A program made the translations under genes and the position numbers. The notes beneath the pieces are model-generated. The model did not search any database. It worked only from the letters and a program-made list of their open reading frames with translations, and was not told the origin of the DNA. From Emiliania huxleyi CCMP1516 (taxonomy: Eukaryota; Haptophyta; Isochrysidales; Noelaerhabdaceae), in contig NW_005198966.1 in the NCBI RefSeq assembly GCF_000372725.1, positions 171,584 to 235,583 on the forward strand: a DNA stretch of 64,000 nucleotides, written 5' to 3'. Below are positions 20,243 to 30,674 of this stretch, piece after piece; within the stretch, counting starts at the first letter, position 1, and every line of letters starts with the position of its first letter.

Positions 20243-21664
20243 TCAATCCCGCGACCACGCCTCGATCTTCTTGGGCAGTAGCTGGTTCGACAGGTCCTCT
20301 CCGTGGCCTAGGCAGCCGTGCTCGCCCTTGCCCCAGGCAAAGACAGCGCCATCCGTGGTGCGGGCAAGGCTGTGCCATGTTCCAGCCGACACGGAGTTGA
20401 CGCGCTGGCCAGCCAAGGCCTCGATCTTCTTTGGCAGCAGCTGGCGCTGCTCGTTGCCGTGGCCCAGCTGGGCGAAACCTCCCCCGCCCCAGCTCCAGAT
20501 GGCTCCGTCAGCGGTGATTGCCAGACTGTGCTGCCACCCAGCCGACACAGCGATCACGCGCCGCCCCGCCAAGGCCTCGATCTTCTTCGGCAGCAGCTGG
20601 TTTTGCTCGTCGCCGTGGCCTAACCGGCCCTGGCCTCCATTGCCCCAGCTCCAGACGGCACCGTCGGCGGTGACGGCGACGCTGTGGGATGCTCCTGCCG
20701 ACACAGCGACGACGCGCCTGCCAGCCAAGGCCTCGACCTCCTTGGGCAGCAGCTGGCTGTACTGGTCGCCGTGGCCCAACTGGCCTTCGTCTCCGTCGCC
20801 CCAGCTCCAGACAGCGCCAGCGACGGTGAGGGCGAGGCTGTGGTTGTCTCCTGCCGACACAGCGACGACGCGCCTGCCAGCCAAGGCCTCGACCTCCTTG
20901 GGCAGCAGCTGGCTGTACTGGTCGCCGTGGCCCAACTGGCCTTCGTCTCCGTCGCCCCAGCTCCAGACAGCGCCAGCGGCGGTGAGGGCGAGGCTGTGGC
21001 TGCCTCCAGCCGACACAGCGAAGACGCGCTGGCCAGCCAAGGCCTCGATCTTCTTGGGCAGCCACTCGGTCAGCGCGTCGCCGTGGCCCAACTGGCCTCC
21101 CTCGCCCCAGCTCCAGACAGCGCCGTTGGCGGCGAGGGCGAGGTTGTGCCATGTTCCAGCCGACACACTCACAGCGCGCTCAACGCCCAGCGTCGAAGGG
21201 AGGCGGGTCGGCGTGTTGAGCCGCGTCACACCCTCGCCGTGCCCGAGTAGTCCCGGCTGCCAGCTGTTAGCCTTGCCGCACGACGAGAGCCGCCCCTCGC
21301 CGTCGATGAAGAGGCTGTGAGTTTGTCTGCCTGCCGCCGCCCTCACCGGCGGGTTGGACTCGCACAGCAGCGCCGAATAGCACAGCCACCGCACGGCGCA
21401 GCCCTCGCCCTCTGGCAGCGCCGGCAGCTCGTAGCCGCGCTCTTGCGCCCACAAGCGGATGGCCTCCACCGCAAGCGAGGCGTGGAAGAGCAGCGAGACG
21501 GCCGCGACGCGAGCGATGTCGGCGGGGTCGCAGCGAGAGAGGACGCGCTCGAGGAGCTCCGTGGGGAGGTCGAGGAGGCGGGCGGGCGGCGGCGTGTCTG
21601 GATAGGGGGTTGCGGTGGCGGCGGTGGCGAGGCGGCGCGAGCGGCGGCGCGGCGGGGCAGACAT
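20243..21664 (-). CDS. F-box / RCC1-repeat protein (copy 2, intact)
   Basis: 473 residues, single exon, starting at the ATG at 21664 directly after an AAATTCTTTTTCTCGCG tract. Residues about 30-70 are F-box-like (LPTELLERVLSRCDPADIAR). Residues about 150-470 hold seven RCC1 blades (VSAGTWHNLAL, TAAGAVWSWGDGDEGQLGHG). Two neighbouring blades at about 20740-20985 are nearly identical in DNA, showing recent blade duplication. It closely resembles the 11.0-kb gene. It probably acts as a substrate-binding F-box protein of an SCF-type ligase; this is inferred from architecture only. It is divergent from the rRNA methyltransferase gene, 121 bp between starts. Confidence 0.85.
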   Translation of the reverse strand: MSAPPRRRSRRLATAATATPYPDTPPPARLLDLPTELLERVLSRCDPADIARVAAVSLLFHASLAVEAIRLWAQERGYELPALPEGEGCAVRWLCYSALLCESNPPVRAAAGRQTHSLFIDGEGRLSSCGKANSWQPGLLGHGEGVTRLNTPTRLPSTLGVERAVSVSAGTWHNLALAANGAVWSWGEGGQLGHGDALTEWLPKKIEALAGQRVFAVSAGGSHSLALTAAGAVWSWGDGDEGQLGHGDQYSQLLPKEVEALAGRRVVAVSAGDNHSLALTVAGAVWSWGDGDEGQLGHGDQYSQLLPKEVEALAGRRVVAVSAGASHSVAVTADGAVWSWGNGGQGRLGHGDEQNQLLPKKIEALAGRRVIAVSAGWQHSLAITADGAIWSWGGGGFAQLGHGNEQRQLLPKKIEALAGQRVNSVSAGTWHSLARTTDGAVFAWGKGEHGCLGHGEDLSNQLLPKKIEAWSRD

Positions 21665-21785
21665 CGCGAGAAAAAGAATTTCGTCGGCGCAGAACAGCCT
21701 CGCGAGCTTGGAAAACAAGAGAAAACGCATTTCGCCTCTTTCCACTCGACCCTGGCCTCTCGCTCGCTGCAACATTGCCACCGCC

Positions 21786-23592
21786 ATGGCCCTCGTGGCC
21801 GCTGCCCTCGCTCGCCTGCCCGCCTCCGCCGCAGCGCTCTCGCTTCCGGCGGCGTCCGCGGCGCGCGCACCCGTCGCGTACCGCTGCCCATCGTGCGGCG
21901 ACCCGCTCCTCCCGACCTCCTCCGGCTCCCTCCGCTGCTGCAATGGGCACTCGGTCGACGCGGCGCGCGAGGGCCACCACCACCTTCTTCGGCGGCCGCT
22001 CTCTTCAAAGGTGGCCGAGGAGGCGGACCAGGTCGCGCGAGCCGCCAGAGCTTTCCACGACGGCGGCAGCTTTGACGCGGCCGCCGACGCAATCGCGGCC
22101 GAGGTGGTGCGAGCGCTCCTCGACGGCCCGCAGCCCGCCGCGGGGCGGGGCGCACGGTGCGAACTGCTCGCCGCTGGCTGCGGCGATGGCCTCATCCTCC
22201 GCCGCATCGAGAGAGCGTTGCGGCAGAGAGGGAGCGATTTGGGCGGCGGCGGCGGCGACGGCAGCAGCAGCTGCGGCGGCGACGGCGGCGGCGGCGGCGG
22301 CGACGGCGTGTGCAGCCCGGCGGTTGGATTGTGGGGCGTGGACACCGCCAAGCGGGCGGTCAAGGCCGCGGCGAAGCGGCAGCCCTCCGCGCGCTTCGCC
22401 GTCGCGTCGCCGCACGCCCTTCCCTTCTCCGATGGCTGCTTCGACCTGGCGGCTGCCCTCGGCCTGCGCCGGCGGAGCCTGAGGGCGTGAACGGCGCCTC
22501 TCCACCCGAATGGCTGCGAACAGGTGCTGTCTGCCTTTGCGCCGGCGCGGATGGGAGAGGCGTCGCTCACCGGTTCATGACTTGGCTCGCTGAGGGCGGA
22601 GGAGTGTCGAGATGACTAGGCGCCGCGGGACGAGATGTGCCGCTCGCTCGAGCTGCGCGAGACGGTACGCGAGATCGGTCGAGATTAGGCGCCGCGGGAC
22701 GAGATGTGCCGCTCGCTCGAGCTGCGCGAGACGGTACGCGAGATCGGTCGAGATTAGGCGCCGTGGGACGAGATGTGCCGTGTGCTGCGGCCGGGCGGCG
22801 CCGTCGTCGTGTCGCGCGGAGGCGCCGCGCCATCAGAGGGAGCTGCGCCAGCTCCGTTCATGAATGTGGATGCCGAGATGGTGCCTGTGGATCAGGTGCC
22901 GCGCCATCGGAGCTGCGCCTACGTCCGTTGAGGAAGGACTGACGGCCAGGTGGTGGACGGGTCAGGTCCGCGCCATCTGCGAGAGCTGCGTGCGCTGGCG
23001 GGCGCACCGGTCTACTCGGAGCCCAAGCAGGTGAAAGCCAGTCTTTACCCACGCACGCACGCACGCACGCACACGCGTGCGCGCGCACACACACACACGC
23101 ACACACACGCACACATGCACACAACACCGCTCTCCCACGCACTGGGCCTCGCACTTTCAATGCGCGGCTCCTGTCTTCAGACCGGGGGGGGGGGGGGGTT
23201 GCTGGTGCCCCGCCGCCCTCGTGCGCGTGCGGAGACGGTGCGGCCAACGCCCCCTCCCCTCAGGTCTCCGCCCAACGTCCCCTTCCCCTCAGGTCTCCGC
23301 CGGCCAGGGCGAAAAGTACACCCGCCTCGAGCTGCAGAGGAGGTACCGCGGAGACGCGCTCGAGGCGCTCTGCGGGATGACGCCATTCTGCCGCAAGGCG
23401 CCGCGCGAGCGCAAGGCCGCGCTGCGCCGCGCCGCCGCCGCCGACGCCGCCGCCGATGCCGCCGGTGGCGGCGCCGGTGGCGGCGCCGATGGCGGCGGCG
23501 GGCTGGACGTCACTTTGGACGTGATCACATCGACGCATCGGGTGTGGCTGGGCACGGGGGGCTTTGCGGAGTGTCCGGAGGCGCTGTACTGA
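21786..23592 (+). CDS. RlmA-like rRNA (guanine-N1) methyltransferase
   Basis: ATG 21786. The N-terminus shows the family's zinc site and adjoining signature (YRCPSCGDPL, RCCNGHSVDAAREGH). The Rossmann core follows (LLAAGCGDGLI, GLWGVDTAKRAVKAAAKR, ARFAVASPHALPFSDG), then DEMCRVLRPGGAVVVSRG, HLRELRALAGAPVYSEPKQ and a C-terminal ALCGMTPFCRKAP. The family methylates a guanine in large-subunit rRNA using SAM. The hydrophobic N-terminus suggests organelle targeting (inference). Introns are unusual. 22490-22757 includes 2.3 copies of a 69-bp unit, each starting as an exon copy. 22810-22970 holds three copies of a CGCGCCATC...AGCTGCG segment. A CA-rich intron runs 23028-23292. Confidence 0.75.
22618..22780 (+). 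repeat. Tandem intron units (69 bp x 2.3) in the RlmA-like gene
   Basis: Copies 22618-22686 and 22687-22755 are identical apart from edges, followed by the true exon at 22758. Each unit begins like the exon (GGCGCCGCGGGACGAGATGT) and ends GAGATTAG, so each can serve as a GC-AG intron. Confidence 0.75.
23130..23185 (+). repeat. Dispersed repeat D fragment next to CA repeat
   Basis: CACGCACTGGGCCTCGCACTTTCAATG resembles family D inside an intron, after a CACACA/GCACGCA microsatellite (23045-23125). It is followed by a G run at 23181-23199. Confidence 0.5.
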
Positions 23593-23812
23593 GCACATGC
23601 CTGTTGCGCTAGCTACTAAATGTATGATCTCATCACATAAGACGGGCGCCCAGGGCGAAAAAAAAGGTGGCAGAACGAACGAGAAGACCCATTCTGACCC
23701 AATACCCGGCTAGTTCGAGGCGGCGCGATACGAGGGCGCGATACGAGTATACAGAGAGCGGCAAAGCGGACAAGCGAGTTTCTGAGCCACCCGCCTGTTC
23801 GCCTTCGACGCC

Positions 23813-24103
23813 TCACGTGTTGAGGTTGCTAAACACAGACGGCGGCGGTGGCGGGCCACTGGCGGCGCCGGCAAAGAAGTAGTAGTAGATGAGCGGGCCC
23901 ACGGCAACCAGCATGAGCATGATCCCTCCCGCCACATCAGTCGCCTCGCGCTCCTCTGGCGTCGCCTCGCGTGCCTTGGCCTTGCTGTACCGAAGATACG
24001 TGTCTGCCGTGTCGACCAGACCACCAAGGCCCTTTCTCGGCGGCGCCGGCTTTGCGGTGGCCCTCTCCCTTCCGTCGCGCTCGCGCGAGGACTTCTTCGC
24101 CAT
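23813..24103 (-). CDS. Small single-pass membrane protein
   Basis: 96 residues from ATG 24103. The basic, hydrophilic N-terminus (KKSSRERDGRERATAK) is followed by LVDTADTYLRYSKAKARE and one clear transmembrane helix at about residues 59-80 (IMLMLVAVGPLIYYYFF). The tail is short and Pro-rich. The topology suggests a tail-anchored type protein. I do not recognise the family. Codon use and a clean start and stop favour a real gene; the neighbours give no hint. Confidence 0.55.
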   Translation of the reverse strand: MAKKSSRERDGRERATAKPAPPRKGLGGLVDTADTYLRYSKAKAREATPEEREATDVAGGIMLMLVAVGPLIYYYFFAGAASGPPPPPSVFSNLNT

Positions 24104-24514
24104 GATATGTGTCGCGCGTCCGACTCGACTGGGCTGCTTGCCGATCGTGGAGGGCGAACGACGGCAAATTAGGCGCGGGGCGTGCGGCTAGCTTGGGCTT
24201 GAAAAGAGAAATAAGACGGGGAAATTCGCCAACCGTAGTAGGTGGCGGGACGGTTGTGGAGCGAAGTGGCAGTAGCCAGCCTCAAGCATCGATGGGATAA
24301 TAAGATGAGATTACCAGACGAGAACGGGGGGAAGGACAGGCGGGCGACATTTGACGACGTCGGGGATTACAATGTGACGACCAAAACGATCTTGGGGGCC
24401 AGGGTGAGACAACAGGTCGGGGTGCCACATGGGGCACACCACAGGCGTATTCTAGAGGGGGAAAAGAAACGGGGAATGAGGGGCCCCGCCACGAGAAGTG
24501 CGTTCTGGGGCTGA

Positions 24515-24830
24515 GCCCTGGCTGTCAGGCTGTCAGGTGCTGTCAGGTGATCTGTCGGGCTGTCGGGCAGCTGTCAGGCAGCTGTCAGGTGCCTCTGTCA
24601 GACCAGCTGTCAGGTGCTGTCAGTGCTGTCGGGTGCTGTCGGGTGCATGTCTGACAGGCGAGGGGTTCTGTAGCTGTCCGGTGCTGTCGGAGCTGTCGGG
24701 TGTTGCTGTCAGACGCTGTCGGAGCTGTCAGAGCTGTCAGGCTGCTGCTGCTGTCAGACGGTGGGCTGTTGCTGTCAGGTGCTGTCAGGTGGTGCTGTCG
24801 GGGTGCTGTCAGGCTGTGACACACACCAGC
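24515..24830. repeat. GCTGTCAGG minisatellite
   Basis: About 300 bp built from GCTGTCAGG/GCTGTCGGG/AGCTGTCAG variants. It shares its opening order of units with 5415-5505. No gene is supported between 24104 and 24894. Confidence 0.8.
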
Positions 24831-24894
24831 CACACTTATGACACTATCAAGAGGAGACCAGCAGGACTCTACTACACATACATACTCTAGCCTT

Positions 24895-25296
24895 CTACTC
24901 TGCCGCGGTTCCCACCATCTTTTTCATGTTGGACGTCACCATCTTCTTGTCTGCCGCACTGAGAGAATAGCAGAGAGGCAGGGTGGAGTGCTTCTTCAGG
25001 TACACCTTGCTGATGATCTGGTAGTTGCTGGTCCAGCGGAAGGCCTCCCCATCGTTGTCGCTCGTCAGCTTGTAGTACTTGCACGCTCTGTTCTGGTAGC
25101 GCGGGCCGTCTGGGGGGGTCCCGTCACCCTTCGGAGCTCGGCGAAGCATTACCGAGTGTTGACTGCGGCCGTCCCCTTGTCTTTGCACCTGTCTCTTGAG
25201 CACTTGCGCACCGGATAGGGTCGATTCCACCTGGTACGGGACCCCTCGATTGCACCTGATGCTACAGAGGGCCCCAGAGCAAACGTGGGAGCCCAT
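24895..25296 (-). CDS. Hypothetical protein
   Basis: About 133 codons from the Met in MGSHVCSGALCSIRCNRGV to a stop at 24895; the frame is open further upstream. It contains YQNRACKYYKLTSDNDGEAF, NYQIISKVYLKKHSTLPL and a Lys/Met-rich end (ADKKMVTSNMKKMVGT). The amino-acid balance is unlike the shadow frames around it. No domain was recognised. It lies divergent to the apyrase, about 180 bp apart. Confidence 0.45.
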   Translation of the reverse strand: MGSHVCSGALCSIRCNRGVPYQVESTLSGAQVLKRQVQRQGDGRSQHSVMLRRAPKGDGTPPDGPRYQNRACKYYKLTSDNDGEAFRWTSNYQIISKVYLKKHSTLPLCYSLSAADKKMVTSNMKKMVGTAAE

Positions 25297-25477
25297 CGCA
25301 AAAGGGGCGGAAAGCTCGCGACGATATGTGTCCGCTCCCGCCCGGGCGGAGTGCCAAGAGACAAACAGGCAAGGTGCCAAGAGACAAACAACAGCACAAC
25401 AACACAGACAGGCGACCCTCTATAAATTCTATGGAAAGCCCCCAAAAGAAAACAATACGTGGACAGCGCCGACAATC

Positions 25478-27622
25478 ATGCCGTTGGCACAGAGGGGGAC
25501 AGCCGCCTTTGGCCGCATGCTGCGTTGGCTACTGCTGCTCTTCGTCGCCGACACCAACGCGTTCTCGACGCTACCACCGCCGACGAGCAAGATCCCGAAC
25601 CCTTGCTATCCGCCCGGCGCGCCGGTCGACCCGAGCCCGGACTGCAAGGCACGTCGTCCCGACTCCTGAGCATGAGAGTCGGACGCCGGCCAAGTCATTC
25701 GGCAAACTCCCCGTAGGTTGGAAACCAGATTTACAAAGGCTACACGTCCGCAAACTGCGAATATGACAACGGCTCGCCGAAAAATCTCCCATTCGACGAG
25801 GTCGCAACCGGCAACTTCAGCCAGTGCCTGATGCTCGCCAAACAGGCGTGGCTTCTGTCTCTCTCACGTGTCTCTCTTGTTAGACCCAAAGGTCGGCGCT
25901 TCGACCAACTAGGCCACCTTTTGCGCAAAAGGTGGCCTAGTTGGTCGAAGCGCCGACCTTTAGGTCTAACATCTCTCACGGAGCCGTCTGACCTGCCTCA
26001 CATGACGCACGCCGTGTCAGGTTGTCGACCTGAGCTTCGTTTGTTTGCAGCAGTCCTGTGAGGTGGGCATCTCGGGAGGCTACCACGCCGCCCGTCCAAG
26101 CGCCTTCTACACCGGCTCCCTGAAGTATCTTGAGCCATTCTACTCCGCCACCAAGCATGGAGGATGGACCGGAACAGTGAAGGATGCGAAGGAGGAGCTC
26201 GAGAAGACAGGCCATCAGGAATGCTCCAAGACCAGCCACCGCAGGCTCGACTCCTCAGTCTTCGAGGAACTTGCTGAGCTCGACGACTTCAAGGCGATGC
26301 AGTCTGGAGCGGCCGGTACTGACCCCGTCCCTCCCTCCCCCGGCTACGCGTTTCTGAACTGCTGGGCAACTGCCTACTTCACCGTTCTCCTCGATACGTG
26401 GCTCGGCGACGAAACAACGATCGTCGTCTTCGATGACTACGTCAAAAACACAAGCGTCGAATGGCGGGACGCAGCAATGGCTGGGCGCGTCGACAACGGC
26501 GCCGCTGGCAGCCCGGCCGTCGTGGTTGACTGTGGCAGCAGCGGCTCGCGTCCAACCATCTTCAACACGACAGCGGGCGCCTGGCCGATCGCCATCGATG
26601 TCGACGATGCCATCTTGTCGAAGAAGACGCCGGGCATCTCCACGCAGGCCACGACCTGCAACAGGACGCTCAAGGCTTGCTATGAGGACTACTTCAAAGA
26701 CATGATCCCCCAGCTCAAATCCGAGCTCCCGAAGTTGTTCCCCGGATCTGACGTTTACGACGTCCCCATCTACCTGCTCGCAACGGCCACTGGCGTTGTG
26801 ATCCCTCTCCACGTACCCACCCCCCCAACACTTTAGCGCGCCACGTTTTTGCCGAGTAGGCCGGCATGCGCCTCAAGAATGACACCGAGGACGAGCAAAT
26901 CTGGGACGCGGTGAAAGCGGTTTGGGCCGACAATGGCATGCGGCTCAAGGAAGCAATGACGATTCCTGGCGATACTGAGGGCATCTACGGTCAGTTAACC
27001 TTGTAATGGACCTCACACCACACGCCTCCCACCGCCCTTCCCACACATCTCTCCTCGTCCGTTCCGTTCTCCTCGCAGGCTGGCAGGCGTTGAATTACGC
27101 TCTTTCCTCGGGCGCGAACGACACGGCAGGCTGGATCGACATCGGAGGGGCGAGCACCCAGATCACGTATGTTGCAACACATCCGCGCGTGCTTGAGCAC
27201 GGCTACCCCAATACCCCTCTGAACCCAAGCGCCATCCCCGCAAAGCCAATGAAGCAGCTCTTCTCGCGGTCGTACATGCGCCACGGGCAGGACCAGGCGC
27301 GATGGATGATGCACTTGATGCTGAAGGCGGCCGACCCTTTTGGTGCTGGGCAGAGCGGGGGTGTCACAGGTGGATCGGATCGTGGGGTGGCGCGCAAGAA
27401 CCCCCATATCCATATCGTCGGCGGGGTGGCGCTGCCCCCATAGCGTGGGTGGTCCATATCGTCGGCGGGGGTGGCGCTGCCATATCCATAGCGCGCAAGA
27501 ACGAGGCCCCCCTCGTCCGAAGAGATGTGCAGGTTGATGCTTGGAGAATCCTCCCATCTCTCCCATCTCTCCCATCTCCACATCATTCTTCTCAGGTCAT
27601 ACTGACTGGGTTTCTCGCATGA
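25478..27622 (+). CDS. Secreted apyrase, GDA1/CD39 nucleoside phosphatase family
   Basis: Starts at ATG 25478. After a basic start, residues about 14-28 form a signal peptide (MLRWLLLLFVADTNAF). The conserved apyrase motifs appear in order across exons: ACR1 VVVDCGSSGSR (near 26525), ACR2 as LATATG|AGMR across the intron 26805-26865, ACR3 EGIYGWQALNY across the intron ending 27079, and ACR4 GWIDIGGASTQI (27130). These enzymes hydrolyse nucleoside tri- and diphosphates, often outside the cell or in the secretory lumen. An intron at about 25850-26050 contains a 94-bp palindrome. After ACR4 the frame stops at 27443 or runs through a CATATC-rich intron to a short last exon. ACR5 is not seen, so the C-terminus is short or incomplete. 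ACR1 has Pro after SR. Confidence 0.75.
25878..25971. mobile_element. 94-bp near-perfect palindrome in an apyrase intron
   Basis: Arms of 45 bp, starting TGTTAGACC and meeting at CCTTTTGCGCAAAAGG, differ at one position. It is flanked on the right by TCTCTCACG, which also occurs about 10 bp to the left of the left arm. It is probably a foldback MITE; it could form a very stable hairpin in pre-mRNA. Confidence 0.75.
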
Positions 27623-28796
27623 AGTGTACCTGTGTTAGTGCCAGTGCGCGCCAGTCCGTGCCCGTGTCGTGCGAGGGAGCTTTGTTCTTTATGTTGTAAA
27701 ATTCTTCTGACTTCTCGCAATCGTGTCACTGATCAAACGGTCTGCCTGGTCGAAATAGGGGCACACACAAGTCACAACAGTCTCTCTCACAACACACAAG
27801 CAAGTAAGTTCTAAGTAAGCAAGTGCGCTGAATGAAGGAATGAACCACACACCACAAATACGTCAATAAAAAGAATTTTAAAACCGCCGGCTCGCGCTTA
27901 ATCACCACTGACAGGTTAGGCCTAGCGGGCCCTTGATTTTACACCTCAGTGCGCAGCATTTTTCGAGCAAATTCCTCCTTTGGAGCTACTTGAGCCTTGA
28001 GACTGGTCAGATTCTCCAAGACATTGGACTTTCAGCCACGATGTTACCTTTCGAAATCGGCTCTCTGGCGGCTACTTCTAGCCCACGAACTGCTGGGTGG
28101 TGCCCACCACATGCTGGGGGGCTGGGGGGGGGCTCCCTGGAAGCGATGTCCCTGGATGCTCGTACTCGCTTAGTGTGGGTAAACCATAAAAGTAGGTTTG
28201 AATTCGTCCACGTAAGGCTTGGTGAGTGGTTGGGGTGGCCTCAGGCATCCCCAAGGGAGCCTCTGCGGTGCCACATAAGCAGCTTAGTGATTGTTGAGAC
28301 TTTAAAGTGTATTCGTTTGAAGAAACGCAAACAGGACAGACGCTACTATGCTCTATGGTCACCAGTAAACCATAATTCGACTTTGAGGGATCATATCTCA
28401 AAAGGCTGGGTGAGAGCATAGCATTATTGTTGTATATTAGGCCGCATAAGGTCAAACTCGACCCCACAAGCATCAAGAACCCGATGCTCCCGCTCGACTG
28501 TGCCGGCACACTGCCTCCTCGCGCACGCTGCTAGCAGGCCGTTGCGGCCCGTGGTGCACCAGAGAGAGAGGTCGACACGTTGCCCCCGCCGGCGAGTCCG
28601 CGCGGCGCAGGCCGGCCAGAAGGTGTGTGGTGGCGGCACCGTGGCAGGATTGCGGAGAAGAGCTCGCCGAACGCGAGCAGCAGATGGCCAAAGTGTGCCA
28701 GCGCGAGAGCCTCGCGAGCGGGCGCAGAAGGAGCTCGCCGTGACACGATGCCGGGCGGTGGTGGTGCTCTGGCGGCTGTGCACAGTGGGTAAGGTC

Positions 28797-28842
28797 AGGC
28801 TGCAGCAGGGCAGCACGATGGTAGTGCCCTGCTGCAGCCTGG
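28797..28842. repeat. 17-bp inverted repeat (hairpin)
   Basis: CAGGCTGCAGCAGGGCA and its exact reverse complement are separated by 12 nt. It lies inside the candidate element 28165-29220. Confidence 0.7.
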
Positions 28843-29090
28843 CCTGACATGCACAGGGCGAACAGAGACACTACTATCGTCCGGCGCTCGTCGTCGAATC
28901 TGGGCCAACTTCGACCGCCGCCACAGCTCGCCACGAGCACGCAGCGACAAAATGTTGACTGTACGGAAGTTGAGGCTGGTCGAGAGGAAAAGGCTGCCGT
29001 GCGAGCCGGCAGCAGGCTGGCTCGTCGTGGACTGCGGCCGGGACTTTTATGGGTTTCTCTGTTGGTGAACCTTCTTTTTTTTTTACCCAA

Positions 29091-29158
29091 AAGCTAGGCT
29101 ACACAACGCCCTCTATGTTGGGTCAAGGCGGGAGCTAGGCTACACAACGCCCTCTATT
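29091..29158. repeat. Tandem pair AGCTAGGCTACACAACGCCC
   Basis: A 25-bp unit occurs at 29091 and again about 40 bp later; a TGAACCTTCTTT motif also occurs before the first and after the second unit. It is a small insertion footprint or minisatellite seed. Confidence 0.6.
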
Positions 29159-29295
29159 GAACCTTCTTTGCTAGACCGAACGTGCACGCTACTATGGTTT
29201 ACCCACATTAAGCGAGTAGGAACCGTTCGTCCTTTGTCCGAGCAAACGCGCGCCCGATCACCCCGTTGAGCACGTGTGCAGGGTATCCGAGCGCA

Positions 29296-30264
29296 ATGCA
29301 GCTGGCGAGATTGGCTGCCGTTCTCTTGAGCGCCCTCTTCATGCTCTGCTCGGCCGACAAGCACAAACCTGCGTCTGACGAGAAGCCCCATGTTCCCCAC
29401 CGCAAGCCCCAAACCTACGGATTTTGGCGCCAGAACACCGGCTCCGTCCAGTACCGTGCGACACAAACGAGGGACGTTGACTACGACCCTGGTGACGACG
29501 TGATCCCACTCCTGACGGCGCTACGCGCGGCCCATGAGCGACGAAGAGAACCACCCATCATCGACCGACGCGACGAGGTTTTGGGAGCGCACGACCGGCA
29601 AGCCCGTTACAATGGGAGCGTAGCAGCTCAGCTCCGCACAAACCACAATCTGTGGGATGTGCAGTGGCACAAGGTGATTCCCTACCCGCCCGCGAGATAC
29701 ACGCCCTTTGAGATGATGGGCGTCGGAGAGATGATGGGCGTCGGCTTCTGGGGCAACATGTTCCTTATCCGGCCAAACGCCACACAGCACCAGGCGCTCT
29801 GGCCGTCCGCGCACCACCGGCGCTTCTCGCTCTCGCGAGGGTGGGAGAACCGCGGGCTGCATGTCTGGCCCACGCCGGGCGCCGCGCCGCTCTGCACCAC
29901 TTTCGTTGACTTCTTCGATCACGCCTCCGCGCTGTGGATGTACCGGTGCGAAAAGTTTCACATTGTGTCGTGGCTGTGGTCGTCTGCGGCATGCGACCAA
30001 GGCTGGCTCTTCTGGGCATTCAACCTGACCGGGCACTCCACCTTTCGCGACCTGCGCGGCTACGGAGCCGATGAGCAGAGGTGCATGCACAGTGCCGACC
30101 GATACGTGCACTACGCGGGAATCAACAAGCCGTGGCTGCTAAACCCGAACGCTCGAAAGGGCAACATCGACACGAGGTCTTGGTGGGTGCTCCTCGAGTC
30201 GCTGGCCAAGCGCGAGGGGAAGCACCTCATCGACCAGAAGTGCCCTGGGCTGTCGGGGCATTGA
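29296..30264 (+). CDS. Secreted GT8-like glycosyltransferase
   Basis: ATG 29296 starts a signal peptide (LARLAAVLLSALFMLCSA) of about 20 residues. The protein is 322 residues, single exon. Its C-terminal half has hallmarks of retaining GT-A enzymes of the GT8 type: CDQGWLFWAFN and the metal- and nucleotide-binding HYAGINKPW. GT8 enzymes move a sugar from UDP- or CMP-type donors to proteins or glycans in the secretory pathway. The N-terminal nucleotide-binding part and a clear DxD are not obvious; FVDFFDHAS is the only candidate. So it could be a divergent or partial member. No intron was found, unlike most neighbours. Confidence 0.6.
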   Translation: MQLARLAAVLLSALFMLCSADKHKPASDEKPHVPHRKPQTYGFWRQNTGSVQYRATQTRDVDYDPGDDVIPLLTALRAAHERRREPPIIDRRDEVLGAHDRQARYNGSVAAQLRTNHNLWDVQWHKVIPYPPARYTPFEMMGVGEMMGVGFWGNMFLIRPNATQHQALWPSAHHRRFSLSRGWENRGLHVWPTPGAAPLCTTFVDFFDHASALWMYRCEKFHIVSWLWSSAACDQGWLFWAFNLTGHSTFRDLRGYGADEQRCMHSADRYVHYAGINKPWLLNPNARKGNIDTRSWWVLLESLAKREGKHLIDQKCPGLSGH

Positions 30265-30324
30265 ATCTGCGAGTGGACTTATGGTGTACTTCATGTATTC
30301 CGGTCAACCGACTCTTTGACCTTT

Positions 30325-30422
30325 GTCGAATTTTCCCCAAAGTTTAAAAGTAAGGCCAAAAAAGAATTAGCCTCAAACGCTCAAGTACACCATCCGGATA
30401 GTGTACTTTGGGGAAAATTCGA
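30325..30422. repeat. Inverted repeat 19 + 19 bp
   Basis: GTCGAATTTTCCCCAAAGT at 30325-30343 and its exact reverse complement at 30404-30422, with GGTGTACTT-like matches outside and inside. It lies 60 bp after the GT8 stop; a transcript hairpin or a MITE remnant. Confidence 0.7.
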
Positions 30423-30674
30423 CAGCAGGATAGCACTAGCATATGCGCCTAGTGCGCACTGGGCCCACATTGACAGATGTGACCCGCCCACTCGAGTGCG
30501 GCGCCCAGATGCTAGTGCTTGAGAGGACACCACAAACGCGGCACGGCCCGTTTTGGATGTCTGCGGAGATTCTGTCTTAGCACACACAGTGAGTCATTCG
30601 GAGTCATTCGATGGCCAGAGTGCGATTGTGTGTGTGCGGGAGTTGGTTTGTTGGGAGGGAGGGGCAGGCTGCTC

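Larger units (their letters stand above)
28165..29220. mobile_element. Possible ~1-kb element with terminal inverted repeats
   Basis: TACTCGCTTAGTGTGGGTAA...ACCATAAAAGTAG at 28168-28200 is matched in reverse complement at 29184-29218 (CTACTATGGTTTACCCACAT). The interior is open in several frames but shows no transposase motif I recognise. It contains a hairpin at 28797-28842 and a duplicated 25-bp unit at 29091-29158. A non-autonomous transposon is the simplest reading. Confidence 0.45.

Noticed and set aside
27933-28421. Open plus-strand frame of 162 codons
   Set aside because: It runs through a MITE fragment and an inverted-repeat end; no domain is visible.
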